Source of the DNA: an uncultured Eubacteriales bacterium
GTDB taxonomy: Bacteria > Bacillota > Clostridia > Tissierellales > Peptoniphilaceae
Length of the DNA: 36,445 bases
Assembly (NCBI GenBank): GCA_900540185.1
Contig: UQFH01000011.1
Coordinates: 1-36,445, forward strand
Direction: 5' to 3'
Shown here: positions 1-7,393 of the stretch, one piece after another
Layout of the letters: every line of letters begins with the position of its first letter
Numbering within the stretch: position 1 is the stretch's first letter
The notes under the pieces: generated by a model
The model's input: the letters and a program-made list of their open reading frames with translations, nothing else
What the model was told of the DNA's origin: nothing
Databases searched by the model: none
Translations under genes and position numbers: made by a program

Positions 1-175
1 TTATAGCCCTAACCCGTGCTTTTTGATTTAAAGAATCAAAAACACGATGGTAGGACTTATACAAAGACGTCCGACGACATTTCGACGAACAGGAGAAATG
101 AGTCGTTGACGTCGATTGTGCACCCGCCGTTACGTTCTGGGAAACGTACAGAGCGAAGATAAGTTTATATAAAAC
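1..175 (-). repeat. R5 repeat, left copy of a long inverted repeat
   Basis: The reverse complement of this stretch reappears at 33515-33689. Bases 1-105 match 33585-33689 without a mismatch and the rest differs at about nine positions. Two hairpins can be folded: one tipped by TTTTTGATT/AATCAAAAA (around 19-41) and one closed by GACGTC at 66-71 and 108-113. The copy runs off the left edge of the window, so its full length is unknown. No protein is encoded. Confidence 0.9.
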
Positions 176-182
176 AAAAAGA

Positions 183-202
183 GAACCGGCGATTGCCAGT
201 TC
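183..202 (-). terminator. Probable intrinsic terminator of the CaCA antiporter unit
   Basis: On the minus strand GAACTGGC pairs with GCCGGTTC with one mismatch, followed by a T-rich tract (complement of 172-180). It lies beyond two HP124 elements downstream of the antiporter stop. The stem resembles the rloB terminator at 36136-36157. Confidence 0.55.
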
Positions 203-218
203 CCATATATACGCCGTA

Positions 219-342
219 ATTTGCGAGGAATTTTCGATGAGAAACGCTTAGATGAAATATTTTAGGAGTGAGGCGTATTGATAAATACGTCGCAACGACT
301 AAAATATTGAATCAAGCGTTTATCGCGAAAAGGCCCGCAAAT
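219..342. repeat. HP124 palindromic repeat, copy A
   Basis: This 124-bp imperfect palindrome begins ATTTGCG and ends CGCAAAT. Visible helices are AAACGCTT (242-249) with AAGCGTTT (314-321), ATATTTT (257-263) with AAAATAT (301-307), and the tip CGTATT (274-279) with AATACG (284-289). It is separated from copy B by 10 bp. There is no ORF with a ribosome site. Confidence 0.92.
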
Positions 343-352
343 ATTCTCACCA

Positions 353-476
353 ATTTGCGAGGATATTTTGATGAGAAACGGTTAGATAGAGTGTTTTTGG
401 AGTGAGGCGTACTGGCAAGTACGTCGCAGCGACGAAAACACGAGATCAACCGTTTGTCACAAAATAGACCGTAAAT
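353..476. repeat. HP124 palindromic repeat, copy B, touching a stop codon
   Basis: This is a 124-bp copy with the same helices as copy A but different base pairs: AAACGGTT (376-383) with AACCGTTT (448-455), GTGTTTT (391-397) with AAAACAC (435-441), CGTACT (408-413) with AGTACG (418-423). Its last base is also the last base of the antiporter stop codon, so on the minus strand it is the first thing in the 3'-UTR. Confidence 0.92.
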
Positions 477-1420
477 TACAGAACAAAAATAAGATATCCT
501 ACATACGCTGCCAACATCGCCACCCCCTGCACCTTATAACTTCTTTCTTTAATCATAATCGGAAGAAGTGCAAGCAATGTCAATCCAACCATGAACGGCA
601 GATCGAATGAGGCTGCGGCTTCATTGATAACGAGCTTCGAGCCGGAAACAAACGATGCGACAGGCATAACCATTGTTATGTTCAAGATGTTTGCGCCGAT
701 GATGTTTCCGATTGATAGTGACGGTTCTTTTTTTATGATTGCGGAAATTGTGGTTACAAGTTCCGGAAGGCTCGTTCCGATTGCAACGAGAGTTACCGCA
801 ATAATTCTTTCTGGCACTCCGAAATATTCAGCAATTTTGCCGCCGTAGTTTACCATGAAATTTGAACCCAAAACAATCATTGCCGCACCGACAACAAAAA
901 GTATAAAATGCTTCGTGAGATCTTTCTTTTCCGTTTGCTCACTTGTTGCTTTCGCTTCATTAACAGCTTTTTTTGCATTCATAACATTGAAAATCATGTA
1001 TGCAAAAAATATAAGTACAAAAATGACATTTGTCGAGAGTGACACGCTTCCGTCTTTACCGGTTAAATAAAGAAGTACAACCGATGCAATGAGGAGCATG
1101 CTTTGAACAAAATAGTCTTTGCGCTTACAGATATAATTCATAAATATCATTGCAACCGCCATGATAAGCCCTTGGTTTGCAATGACCGAACCTACCGCAT
1201 TTCCAATTGCCATGTCGGCTTGACCCCTGTATGCGGCGAAACTCGAAACCATAAGTTCAGGTAAAGTCGTCGCAATCGAAACGATTGTCGCCCCGATCAA
1301 AAATTTCGGAATGTGGAGCTCCGTTGCAATTTCACTTGCCGCGTCCACAAAAACATCTCCACCCTTAACAACTAAAGCTACTCCAATTACAAAGAGCAGC
1401 ATCATAATCCAAATACTCAA
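476..1420 (-). CDS. CaCA-family sodium/calcium antiporter (YrbG-like)
   Basis: A 314-residue integral membrane protein with about ten hydrophobic segments in two related halves. Each half carries the alpha-repeat signature of the Ca2+/cation antiporter superfamily: GATIVSIATTLPELMVS near residue 43 and LVAIGTSLPELVTT near residue 212, each followed by a GN(A/I)(V/I)G motif. The family exchanges Ca2+ for Na+ (or K+/H+) across the cytoplasmic membrane; the ion pair cannot be read from sequence. The start is TTG at 1420, chosen because AAAAGGAG stands at normal distance; two ATG codons (residues 6-7) are alternatives without a good ribosome site. It stands alone: repeats lie on both sides, and the HP124 copy B palindrome touches its stop codon. 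A terminator-like hairpin lies at 183-202. Confidence 0.9.
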   Translation of the reverse strand: MSIWIMMLLFVIGVALVVKGGDVFVDAASEIATELHIPKFLIGATIVSIATTLPELMVSSFAAYRGQADMAIGNAVGSVIANQGLIMAVAMIFMNYICKRKDYFVQSMLLIASVVLLYLTGKDGSVSLSTNVIFVLIFFAYMIFNVMNAKKAVNEAKATSEQTEKKDLTKHFILFVVGAAMIVLGSNFMVNYGGKIAEYFGVPERIIAVTLVAIGTSLPELVTTISAIIKKEPSLSIGNIIGANILNITMVMPVASFVSGSKLVINEAAASFDLPFMVGLTLLALLPIMIKERSYKVQGVAMLAAYVGYLIFVL

Positions 1421-1572
1421 AATAATTCTCCTTTTCTAATAATATCGATGTATATATACCCGATTTGAGTGGAAATACACATTGGAGTATGGATTTTTTA
1501 TCGAGAATAAGAAGATATGTTTCAAAAGAGCAGCGTTGTTTGTAAAGTTGTATGAGTACGTATACGCAGCAC

Positions 1573-1653
1573 GTAACGGCGCCCGGCTTTTTATACATCG
1601 AACAGAAATTTGCGATTTCGTCGTGAGATAAGAAAAAAGTTGTATCGCCGCTA
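1573..1653 (-). repeat. R4 palindromic repeat, inverted copy
   Basis: Read on the minus strand it starts GCGGCGATACAAC and ends GGGCGCCGTTAC, with the ACGACGAAATC centre shared by the plus-strand copies at 22194, 22789, 33781 and 36226. The two ends are complementary, so it can fold as a hairpin. Confidence 0.85.
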
Positions 1654-1714
1654 AGAGAGAAGGTAAGGATAAAATTTTGAAAAATTGTTTTAGGTTTGGG
1701 TTCGATATTATATA

Positions 1715-1764
1715 GATTCAGCGTTGTTGGTTATAATACATATTCCAAAACACAAAAATGGGTG
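1715..1764 (-). repeat. R3 repeat, inverted 3'-end module
   Basis: Minus strand reads CACCCATTTTTGTGTTTTGG then a segment ending ACCAACAACGCTG, matching the 3' part of R3 at 33437-33482 and 22648-22695. It is joined directly to R2 at 1764. Confidence 0.8.
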
Positions 1765-1812
1765 GGAGGACATCGTTGTTCCTTACGTCACAACGTATGC
1801 CATCCCGCTACG
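1764..1812 (+). repeat. R2 palindromic repeat
   Basis: GGGAGGA and CATCCCGC flank a hairpin made of CATCGTTGT and ACAACGTATG. The same unit recurs at 2121-2170 and 23143-23192, and inverted at 22365-22416 and 36391-36439. Confidence 0.88.
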
Positions 1813-1899
1813 TTCAGCGATTGCGTGTGTATATAATTGTAACATTTATCTGGTATGATACATCTAAAGTGGACAGTCCAACTAATTAAAAACCCACAA

Positions 1900-1943
1900 A
1901 AAAATACCTTCAGATGATTTAAAATCAATCTCAAGGTATTTTT
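1900..1943. terminator. Bidirectional terminator-like hairpin, possible IS remnant
   Basis: AAAAATACCTT (1900-1910) pairs perfectly with AAGGTATTTTT (1933-1943), giving an 11-bp stem with A/T tracts on both sides. Just to the left is GTGGACAGTCCAA (1869-1881). A TGGACAG-type end next to a terminator hairpin is reminiscent of an IS3-family terminus, but no transposase sequence is present, so this is only a suggestion. Confidence 0.5.
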
Positions 1944-1960
1944 GGCATTCCTTAACTAAA

Positions 1961-2083
1961 ATTCTTCGCTAAAATGGATGAATAACGCCGCTTTGGAAGA
2001 AGCGAGCAACCGAAGCGTATTGGTAAATACGCTGCAGGTTGGGATGTTCTGAAAAGCAAGTTAGTCGCCATTTTAGCAAGAAT
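1961..2083. repeat. HP124-like palindrome with different sequence
   Basis: 123 bp with the HP124 plan but little shared sequence. ATTCTTCGCTAAAATGG (1961-1977) pairs with CCATTTTAGCAAGAAT (2068-2083), CAACC pairs with GGTTG, and the tip is GCGTATT/AAATACGC, like the HP124 tip. Confidence 0.75.
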
Positions 2084-2227
2084 ATTTACGTGCGAGAGTG
2101 TTTTAGGCGCGAGGCTTTTTGCGGCAGGACATCGTTGTTCCTTTCGTCACAACGTATGCCAGCCGCTACGTACAGTGCTTGCAATATCATATATTTTAAA
2201 AGATTTATCGCAAAAACCACCGCAAAT
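2084..2227. repeat. HP124/R2 composite repeat
   Basis: It starts ATTTACG and ends CGCAAAT, like HP124. The left side keeps the GAGAGTGTTTTAGGCGCGAGG segment in diverged form, and the tip is replaced by an R2 hairpin (2121-2170). A second composite is at 23078-23241. Confidence 0.72.
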
Positions 2228-2238
2228 ACCCCCAAACA

Positions 2239-2297
2239 ATTTGCGAGGATATTTTGATGAGATGCGCCGCAAACTCAATTTTTGATTGCGCAGGTGT
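2239..2297. repeat. Truncated copy of the HP124 variant F
   Basis: Matches the first 59 or so bases of the variant at 23258-23383, including the ATGCGCCGCAAACTCAATT segment, then diverges. The right arm is missing, so it cannot form the full hairpin. Confidence 0.8.
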
Positions 2298-2322
2298 TTG
2301 CAACATCATACAATTTATAATC

Positions 2323-2350
2323 AAAAAAAAAGAACCGGATATACCGATTC
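2323..2350 (-). terminator. Intrinsic terminator of the ABC exporter operon
   Basis: On the minus strand GAATCGG pairs with CCGGTTC (one mismatch), followed by nine T (2323-2331). It comes after HP124 copy C, so that palindrome would be inside the transcript. Confidence 0.75.
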
Positions 2351-2366
2351 TTTCATAAACACCGTA

Positions 2367-2490
2367 ATTTGCGAGGATATTTTGATGAGAAACGGTTAGA
2401 TAGAGTGTTTTTGGAGTGAGACGTACTGGCAAGTACATCGCAGCGACTAAAACACGAAATCAACCGTTTATCGCAAAATAGACCGCAAAT
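2367..2490. repeat. HP124 palindromic repeat, copy C
   Basis: A 124-bp copy very close to copy B (both have AAACGGTT/AACCGTTT arms). It ends 5 bp before the stop codon of the ABC exporter subunit at 2496, the same gene-end placement as copy B. Confidence 0.92.
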
Positions 2491-2495
2491 TAACC

Positions 2496-4265
2496 CTACT
2501 TATACCATTTAGACTGTTCTTCCACCATCCCATAGTACTCTCCCTTTAAACTCATAAGTTCTTCATGTGTGCCTCTCTCACTAACTTTTCCGTTGTTCAT
2601 GACAACGATTTCGTCGGCGATACGAGCGGAGCCGATTCTATGGGTTATGAGGAGCGAGATCTTTCCGGCTGAGATTTCGCGAAGTTTGTTATAGAGTGCA
2701 GATTCTTCGAGAGGGTCGATTGCGGCGGTCGGTTCATCGAAGGCGATGATGTCGCGGTCGCGATATACTCCGCGGGCAATCGCGACTCTTTGCCATTGTC
2801 CACCGGAGAGATCCGTTCCGTTAAATTCACGTGAAAGCACGGTGTTGCCGCCGTTCGGAAATATCGGAAGATTCGAGTTCAGTCCCGCTTTTTCAAGAGC
2901 CAATCCGAAGTCGTCATTTTTATTCAAGTCCGAAATTTCAATGTTTTCATCGAGTTGCATTTTGTATCTGTAGAAGTCCTGAAAGATTGCGGAAGTTTTT
3001 TCTCGAAGATTCGGATTTTCAATTTCCCCGCCCTTTTCATCAAAGTATTTCACTTCGCCTTCGGAGGTGTCGAAAAGTCCGAGCACAAGTTTTAGAAGTG
3101 TACTTTTTCCGCTTCCGTTTTCCCCGACAACTGCGATGAGTTTGTCTTTTTTGAGGTCGAGGTCTACATCTTTCACGGCATATCTTTCAGAGTTCGGATA
3201 TTTAAACGAAAGATTTCTAATTTTTACACTTTCAATCGGCGTCATGTCCGTACCGTTATCGGCTTCTTCTTCACGCATCATGTTGACGTAGAAATCTATT
3301 CCACCGTATCTTTCTGCGAGCGGTGCAATTGAGTTTTGGAGAAGTTCCTCCATTATGCCGAACATAAATTCCATCGAGGTGATTGTCGCTGCGAGAAAAC
3401 CTGCATTCGTGTCGCCCATGAGCGTTGCTCTTAAAATGAGATATATTACGCTCGAATAAGCGGCGGCGGTTATGATTTTCAGTGTAAATTCAATCCAAAA
3501 TGTCTTTCTGTTCGCTCTTTTTTGAACTTTTTTCACTTCGTCCCATCCGGTTTTATATTTATTGTGGAGGAAGTTGTAAAATCCGCCCATGCGCATTTCC
3601 TTTGCAGCCGAGCCGATGATGTAGCTTCTATATTCATCGCGCACACGTGTAATTTTCGTTTCTTCATTTTTCAGTTTCACGACAATTTTCATCTTAAAAA
3701 TGTAACCGATTAAAGCCGGCAAAAAGAGTATTGGAAATATTAGTGCAAGCGATGCATTTTTCGAGGACATATACCATATCATTATTATAAAATACGGCAA
3801 ATATCCCGACACAACCATCGCAGCAAGCCCCGTGAAAAGCATTGCATCCGGTCCGCCGGCGCGCGCTCTCGTTAATTTTAAAAGATTTTCCGGATTTTCA
3901 AAGTAAATCGGTTTTAATTTTTTTACTTTTGACATTATTCCGTTTTCTGCAGTTTTTCCGGCAAGCGATATAAATTTATTTATCGAGTAGTTCACAACGG
4001 CGTTAATAACTTGTCCGAAAATCAGGAGCGACACGAAAAGCACAGCGCCGAGTATTGCTGTCGAGAGCATTCCGCCGTTTATATATTCATTGATCGTTTG
4101 AAAGAAATATGCCTGGATAATCACGTTCAGCCCAAGAAGTGTCGATTGAATGAGCGAGGACACAACCATCAAAATGAATTCGCCCCTATTTTGTTTGACC
4201 GCCGGTTTTATCGCAAACGGCATCAAATCGTGTATCGTTTTGAAAAATTTTGAGATTGATTTCAT
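2496..4265 (-). CDS. ABC exporter subunit 2 (fused membrane and ATPase domains)
   Basis: A 589-residue half-transporter: an N-terminal membrane domain with about six helices (to about residue 310) and a C-terminal nucleotide-binding domain. The ATPase shows Walker A GENGSGKST, the signature DLSGGQWQR, Walker B IIAFDEPTAAIDP and the switch histidine in LLITHRIG, so the site looks intact. The start ATG at 4265 overlaps the stop of the upstream subunit as ATGA and has AAAGGAG at good distance; a GTG three codons earlier is less likely. With its partner it should form a heterodimeric exporter in the cytoplasmic membrane. Substrate is unknown; lipids, drugs or peptides are all possible for this family. 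HP124 copy C and a terminator follow. Confidence 0.9.
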   Translation of the reverse strand: MKSISKFFKTIHDLMPFAIKPAVKQNRGEFILMVVSSLIQSTLLGLNVIIQAYFFQTINEYINGGMLSTAILGAVLFVSLLIFGQVINAVVNYSINKFISLAGKTAENGIMSKVKKLKPIYFENPENLLKLTRARAGGPDAMLFTGLAAMVVSGYLPYFIIMIWYMSSKNASLALIFPILFLPALIGYIFKMKIVVKLKNEETKITRVRDEYRSYIIGSAAKEMRMGGFYNFLHNKYKTGWDEVKKVQKRANRKTFWIEFTLKIITAAAYSSVIYLILRATLMGDTNAGFLAATITSMEFMFGIMEELLQNSIAPLAERYGGIDFYVNMMREEEADNGTDMTPIESVKIRNLSFKYPNSERYAVKDVDLDLKKDKLIAVVGENGSGKSTLLKLVLGLFDTSEGEVKYFDEKGGEIENPNLREKTSAIFQDFYRYKMQLDENIEISDLNKNDDFGLALEKAGLNSNLPIFPNGGNTVLSREFNGTDLSGGQWQRVAIARGVYRDRDIIAFDEPTAAIDPLEESALYNKLREISAGKISLLITHRIGSARIADEIVVMNNGKVSERGTHEELMSLKGEYYGMVEEQSKWYK

Positions 4266-6046
4266 GAATACCACTCCTTTTGTGAATTGTACATTGCGAA
4301 ATAGTCGCCTTTAAGCGCCATCATTTCGTCATGTGTGCCGTGCTCAAAAACTCTTCCCGCTTTGAACAGGAATATTTCATCGCTCAAAGATGTCGAGCCT
4401 AGTCTATGCGAGATGAAAATTACGGTTCTGCCCTTTGTGAGTTTTCCCATTTTTTCATAGAGTTTCGACTCTGTTTTAGGGTCCATCGCCGCTGTCGGTT
4501 CGTCCAAAATCACAACCGGCGAATCCGACACAATCGCACGAGCGAGAGCAATTCTTTGGCGCTGACCGCCCGAAAGGTCGAGTCCTCTGTCGTCGAGCTT
4601 TCCGATTTCCGTCTCGATTCCCTCCGGCATTTTATTAACCATTTCTCTCAAATCGAGGTCGTCAATCACTTCCTCCACTTTTGCCTCTCTGTCCGCATAA
4701 CCCATTGCAATATTGTTTTTTATTGTCGTTCCGAAAATTACATAGTCCTGAAATATTGCGGAGAAAATCGAACGACGAACGTTTAGAGGCATCGTCCTTG
4801 CATCTACTCCGTTTATTAAAATCGTGCCTTCATATTGGTCATAAAGACCGAGCATGAGTTTTATGACGGTCGACTTTCCGCTGCCGTTTTCACCTACGAG
4901 CGAGTAGTGGCGTCCCTTTTCGATTTTAAAAGTCATTGATTTAAGTATTTCTCTGTCCGTTCCCGGATATGTGAAGCGCACATCTTTAAATTCGAGCGAT
5001 TCGAATTCCGGAACTTTTTCCGGTCTTATGAGCCCAGATTCTTCTTCGTCGAAATCCATAAATGTGAAGAAGTCTTTGAAGAAAAGGCTTGTGCTTGTGA
5101 AAGCGTCCATTGCATTCGGAATTGTCCATCCGACTTGGTTTATAAGTGTGCTTACAAGTGCGATTACAGAGGTGTAAATACCGAAAGTCATTGTGCCCGC
5201 TTTTATCGGTTTTAGAAGTACGAGTGCCACAACGAGCACGATGAGCGAAAAAATCGACGAGAAGGTCTTGCTTCGTTTAAACCATTTTTTCATAACTTTA
5301 AACTTTGCGTTCGTGACTTCGCGATAAGTTTTGTAGTCGATTTCGTTGTAGTGGTCCGAATAGTCGAAAAGATATCTCTCTTTTGCCGAATCTTTTCCAA
5401 GCAGAACTTCGTCAAGCATTTCGACATATCTGTATTTTTCATTGAGCGCTTTGTCTTCTTCGTATGTTTCCTTTGCGCCTTTCTTTGCGAGCCAGATGAG
5501 CGGATAGATTACAACAATCACTACCGGCACAACCCACCAAACATAAACCGTGATTGTTATGAGTGCGGAGATTGCCGAAATTGAAACTATTCCCAAATGA
5601 TTCATCGCTTGAAGCGCGGTTTTAAATTGATCCAATGTTTTCTTTTCGACCTGTTTTATTAAGTCGAGCGACGCTTTGTCTTCAAGGCGCCAATATGCTA
5701 GTCTTGAATGTTTTTCAACAATCATTTCGTTCAAATTGCCGTCGAGATTTATCATGACGACCGACATGAGCCATTCGATTATCGGTTTCGAGATGAATTT
5801 GAAAGTTGCAAAAGCGCAAAGAATTATCGCCTTGTCTATCACCGCCGAAACTTCTCCCGCTCCTTTAACAGCGCTTATCGCCGCGTCGACGACATATCCC
5901 GTTACAATTGCAATTGCAGTCGGCGCCAAGCCGGAAAGTGCTATCATCAGGAGATAACATACAAGGGCGACGGGTGCGGCTTTAAAAATTTCTTTGTATG
6001 CGCGCCTTATCGCTTTGTCCCCTAGTTTTTTGCCATTTTGTTCCAT
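4262..6046 (-). CDS. ABC exporter subunit 1 (fused membrane and ATPase domains)
   Basis: A 594-residue half-transporter of the same build as the next gene: about six membrane helices, then an ATPase with Walker A GENGSGKST, signature DLSGGQRQR, Walker B VVILDEPTAAMDP and switch histidine in IFISHRLG. It starts at ATG 6046 behind a weak ribosome site (AAGGGA). Its last codons carry the ribosome site of subunit 2 and the genes overlap by 4 bp, which is typical of coupled translation of two subunits made in equal amounts. A strong promoter (6196-6224) lies about 140 nt upstream, leaving an unusually long leader. Both ATP sites look canonical, unlike many heterodimeric exporters with one degenerate site. 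Confidence 0.9.
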   Translation of the reverse strand: MEQNGKKLGDKAIRRAYKEIFKAAPVALVCYLLMIALSGLAPTAIAIVTGYVVDAAISAVKGAGEVSAVIDKAIILCAFATFKFISKPIIEWLMSVVMINLDGNLNEMIVEKHSRLAYWRLEDKASLDLIKQVEKKTLDQFKTALQAMNHLGIVSISAISALITITVYVWWVVPVVIVVIYPLIWLAKKGAKETYEEDKALNEKYRYVEMLDEVLLGKDSAKERYLFDYSDHYNEIDYKTYREVTNAKFKVMKKWFKRSKTFSSIFSLIVLVVALVLLKPIKAGTMTFGIYTSVIALVSTLINQVGWTIPNAMDAFTSTSLFFKDFFTFMDFDEEESGLIRPEKVPEFESLEFKDVRFTYPGTDREILKSMTFKIEKGRHYSLVGENGSGKSTVIKLMLGLYDQYEGTILINGVDARTMPLNVRRSIFSAIFQDYVIFGTTIKNNIAMGYADREAKVEEVIDDLDLREMVNKMPEGIETEIGKLDDRGLDLSGGQRQRIALARAIVSDSPVVILDEPTAAMDPKTESKLYEKMGKLTKGRTVIFISHRLGSTSLSDEIFLFKAGRVFEHGTHDEMMALKGDYFAMYNSQKEWYS

Positions 6047-6072
6047 AATTTTTCCCTTTCTTGCGAGTAAAT

Positions 6073-6110
6073 TTTAAGTAGTTTTCGACGAAATTAAGTA
6101 CTGTTTTCCG
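6073..6110. promoter_or_regulatory. Direct repeat in the ABC exporter leader
   Basis: Plus strand shows TTTAAGTAGTTTTC (from 6073) and ATTAAGTACTGTTTTC (from 6093), two similar units 20 bp apart, or two helical turns. It lies between the exporter promoter and its start codon. The TTAAG core resembles the boxes before htrA and the response regulator, but orientation and spacing differ. Confidence 0.35.
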
Positions 6111-6195
6111 TCAATGTGAATTTAATTCGAATATATTCAAAGTTTTTCGGATCCTTTTTCGGTTTAGTTAAAAACCATATTCTGAATTTATTTTT

Positions 6196-6224
6196 ATTAT
6201 ATCACTATTTTAAAATTTATGCAA
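6196..6224 (-). promoter_or_regulatory. Promoter of the ABC exporter operon
   Basis: On the minus strand TTGCAT (6219-6224) is 17 bp from TATAAT (6196-6201), with TGA directly before the -10. It is a convincing vegetative promoter. Transcription would start near 6189, about 140 nt ahead of the ATG. Confidence 0.78.
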
Positions 6225-6297
6225 GTCTTTTTTCTATTTTTTTATTTTTTTCTTTTATTTTTTTATATTTATAACTTTATAATTATTAATATCCAAT

Positions 6298-6326
6298 AAA
6301 AAAATCCCGAAAATAAATTCGAGATT
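6298..6326 (-). terminator. Intrinsic terminator after htrA
   Basis: On the minus strand AATCTCGAA pairs with TTCGGGATT, followed by seven or more T. It starts 10 bp after the htrA stop codon. Confidence 0.82.
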
Positions 6327-6335
6327 CTTAAAATT

Positions 6336-7307
6336 CTATAAATTTAATGCGTTTTCTTGAAACTCTTCTATGTTCGCACCTTTAATAAGTTCCAAAACTC
6401 GTGCCATCGGAATTGCATAGCCCATGCCTTCAATGCTTGAAGATGCAATCTTTGCGGTATTTATGCCGACGAGTTCGCCCTTCATGTTAAGAAGTGCGCC
6501 GCCGCTGTTGCCAGGATTAATTGCTGCATCCGTTTGAATATATGTCTTTGTGTCGAGACTTTCCTTCGGTGCAAAGTTTCTGTTCACAGCGCTGACGACA
6601 CCGGTTGTAACGGATTGACCGTATCCCAAAGCGTTGCCGATTGCAACGACGCTTTCTCCGATTTCAAGAGAATTAGAATCACCTATTTTTATCGGTTTTA
6701 TTTCCGACAATGTCGACTCGCTCAAATCCTTTATTCGAACGCGAATAATCGCAATGTCGTTGTTTTCGTCGTACTTCACAACTTCAGCCGCATAAGTTTT
6801 GTCATCCGAGAACGTTACCGACAAATCTCTCGCACCGTCAATGACGTGATGGTTCGTGATCATATAAAGATAATCTTTTGTCTTTTCAAGAATTACTCCC
6901 GAACCGCTCATCTTCACTTCCCTTTCCATATTTCCACCTTGGAAAAAGCTGAAAAAGTCCGGCACTTGTTGAACTGCGACATTCGTTATTGAAACGATCG
7001 ACTTCAAAGCTTCCTTTGACATCGCAGAGACGTCCCTAACCACCGGCTCTTTATTTGCAACCGTCATAACATTTTGCGTTTCCACAGCCGTCGGTGCTTT
7101 TTTGTCGAAGAAAAGCATCTTCGTTCCATAAAACGAACCGCTTGCAAAACTTCCGAGCATCACTGCAGCAACCGCCGATACAAAAAACTTTTTTATAGGC
7201 GAAGACTTTTTCGGCTTCTCCGCCCTTGCTTCCGGCTCATACATATATCCGTTCATTGTTTCATATTCCAAAAATTCACGTCTGTTATCCTTTTCATTAA
7301 AGTCCAT
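6336..7307 (-). CDS. htrA: Membrane-anchored HtrA-type serine protease without PDZ domain
   Basis: A 323-residue protein: cytoplasmic N-terminus (1-38), one membrane helix (about 39-60), a linker, then a trypsin-like protease domain outside the cell. The catalytic triad is visible as His154 (TNHHVID), Asp184 (NDIAIIRV) and Ser268 (NPGNSGGALL). The chain stops right after the GYAIPMARV strand/helix that ends the protease domain; Firmicutes HtrA/DegP proteins usually continue with a PDZ domain of about 90 residues, which is absent. The start ATG 7307 has GGAGGAATC. It follows the response regulator and kinase genes on the same strand but has its own promoter (-10 at 7337-7342) with four TTAAG-type boxes upstream. 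The likely role is degrading misfolded exported proteins during envelope stress. Confidence 0.92.
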   Translation of the reverse strand: MDFNEKDNRREFLEYETMNGYMYEPEARAEKPKKSSPIKKFFVSAVAAVMLGSFASGSFYGTKMLFFDKKAPTAVETQNVMTVANKEPVVRDVSAMSKEALKSIVSITNVAVQQVPDFFSFFQGGNMEREVKMSGSGVILEKTKDYLYMITNHHVIDGARDLSVTFSDDKTYAAEVVKYDENNDIAIIRVRIKDLSESTLSEIKPIKIGDSNSLEIGESVVAIGNALGYGQSVTTGVVSAVNRNFAPKESLDTKTYIQTDAAINPGNSGGALLNMKGELVGINTAKIASSSIEGMGYAIPMARVLELIKGANIEEFQENALNL

Positions 7308-7336
7308 TTTGATTCCTCCCTTAACTTTATATCTAA

Positions 7337-7391
7337 ATTATATAGAGAGAAACCTAATCAAAACTTAAAATCTAACTTAATTATACTTAAA
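7337..7391 (-). promoter_or_regulatory. htrA promoter with TTAAG-type direct repeats
   Basis: The -10 is TATAAT at 7337-7342. Upstream on the minus strand are four boxes: ATTAGG (7353-7358), TTTAAG (7364-7369), ATTAAG (7376-7381), TTTAAG (7386-7391). Box starts are 11, 12 and 10 bp apart. The nearest box begins 10 bp from the -10, exactly as in the promoter at 9312-9343. This is a likely binding site for the neighbouring OmpR-type regulator. Confidence 0.65.
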
Positions 7392-7393
7392 AT

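Larger units (their letters stand above)
1421..2495. other. Gene-free 1.1-kb interval filled with palindromic repeats
   Basis: I see no credible gene here. In order it holds the upstream DNA of the antiporter, R4 (1573-1653, inverted), an inverted R3 end (1715-1764), R2 (1764-1812), a hairpin unit (1900-1943), an HP124-like palindrome (1961-2083), an HP124/R2 composite (2084-2227), a truncated HP124 variant (2239-2297), the exporter terminator (2323-2350) and HP124 copy C. Short ORFs in this stretch follow the repeats and lack ribosome sites. Confidence 0.85.

Noticed and set aside
219..476. CRISPR array
   Set aside because: The repeated units are 124-bp palindromes, only two in tandem, with a 10-bp gap and no spacers or cas genes.
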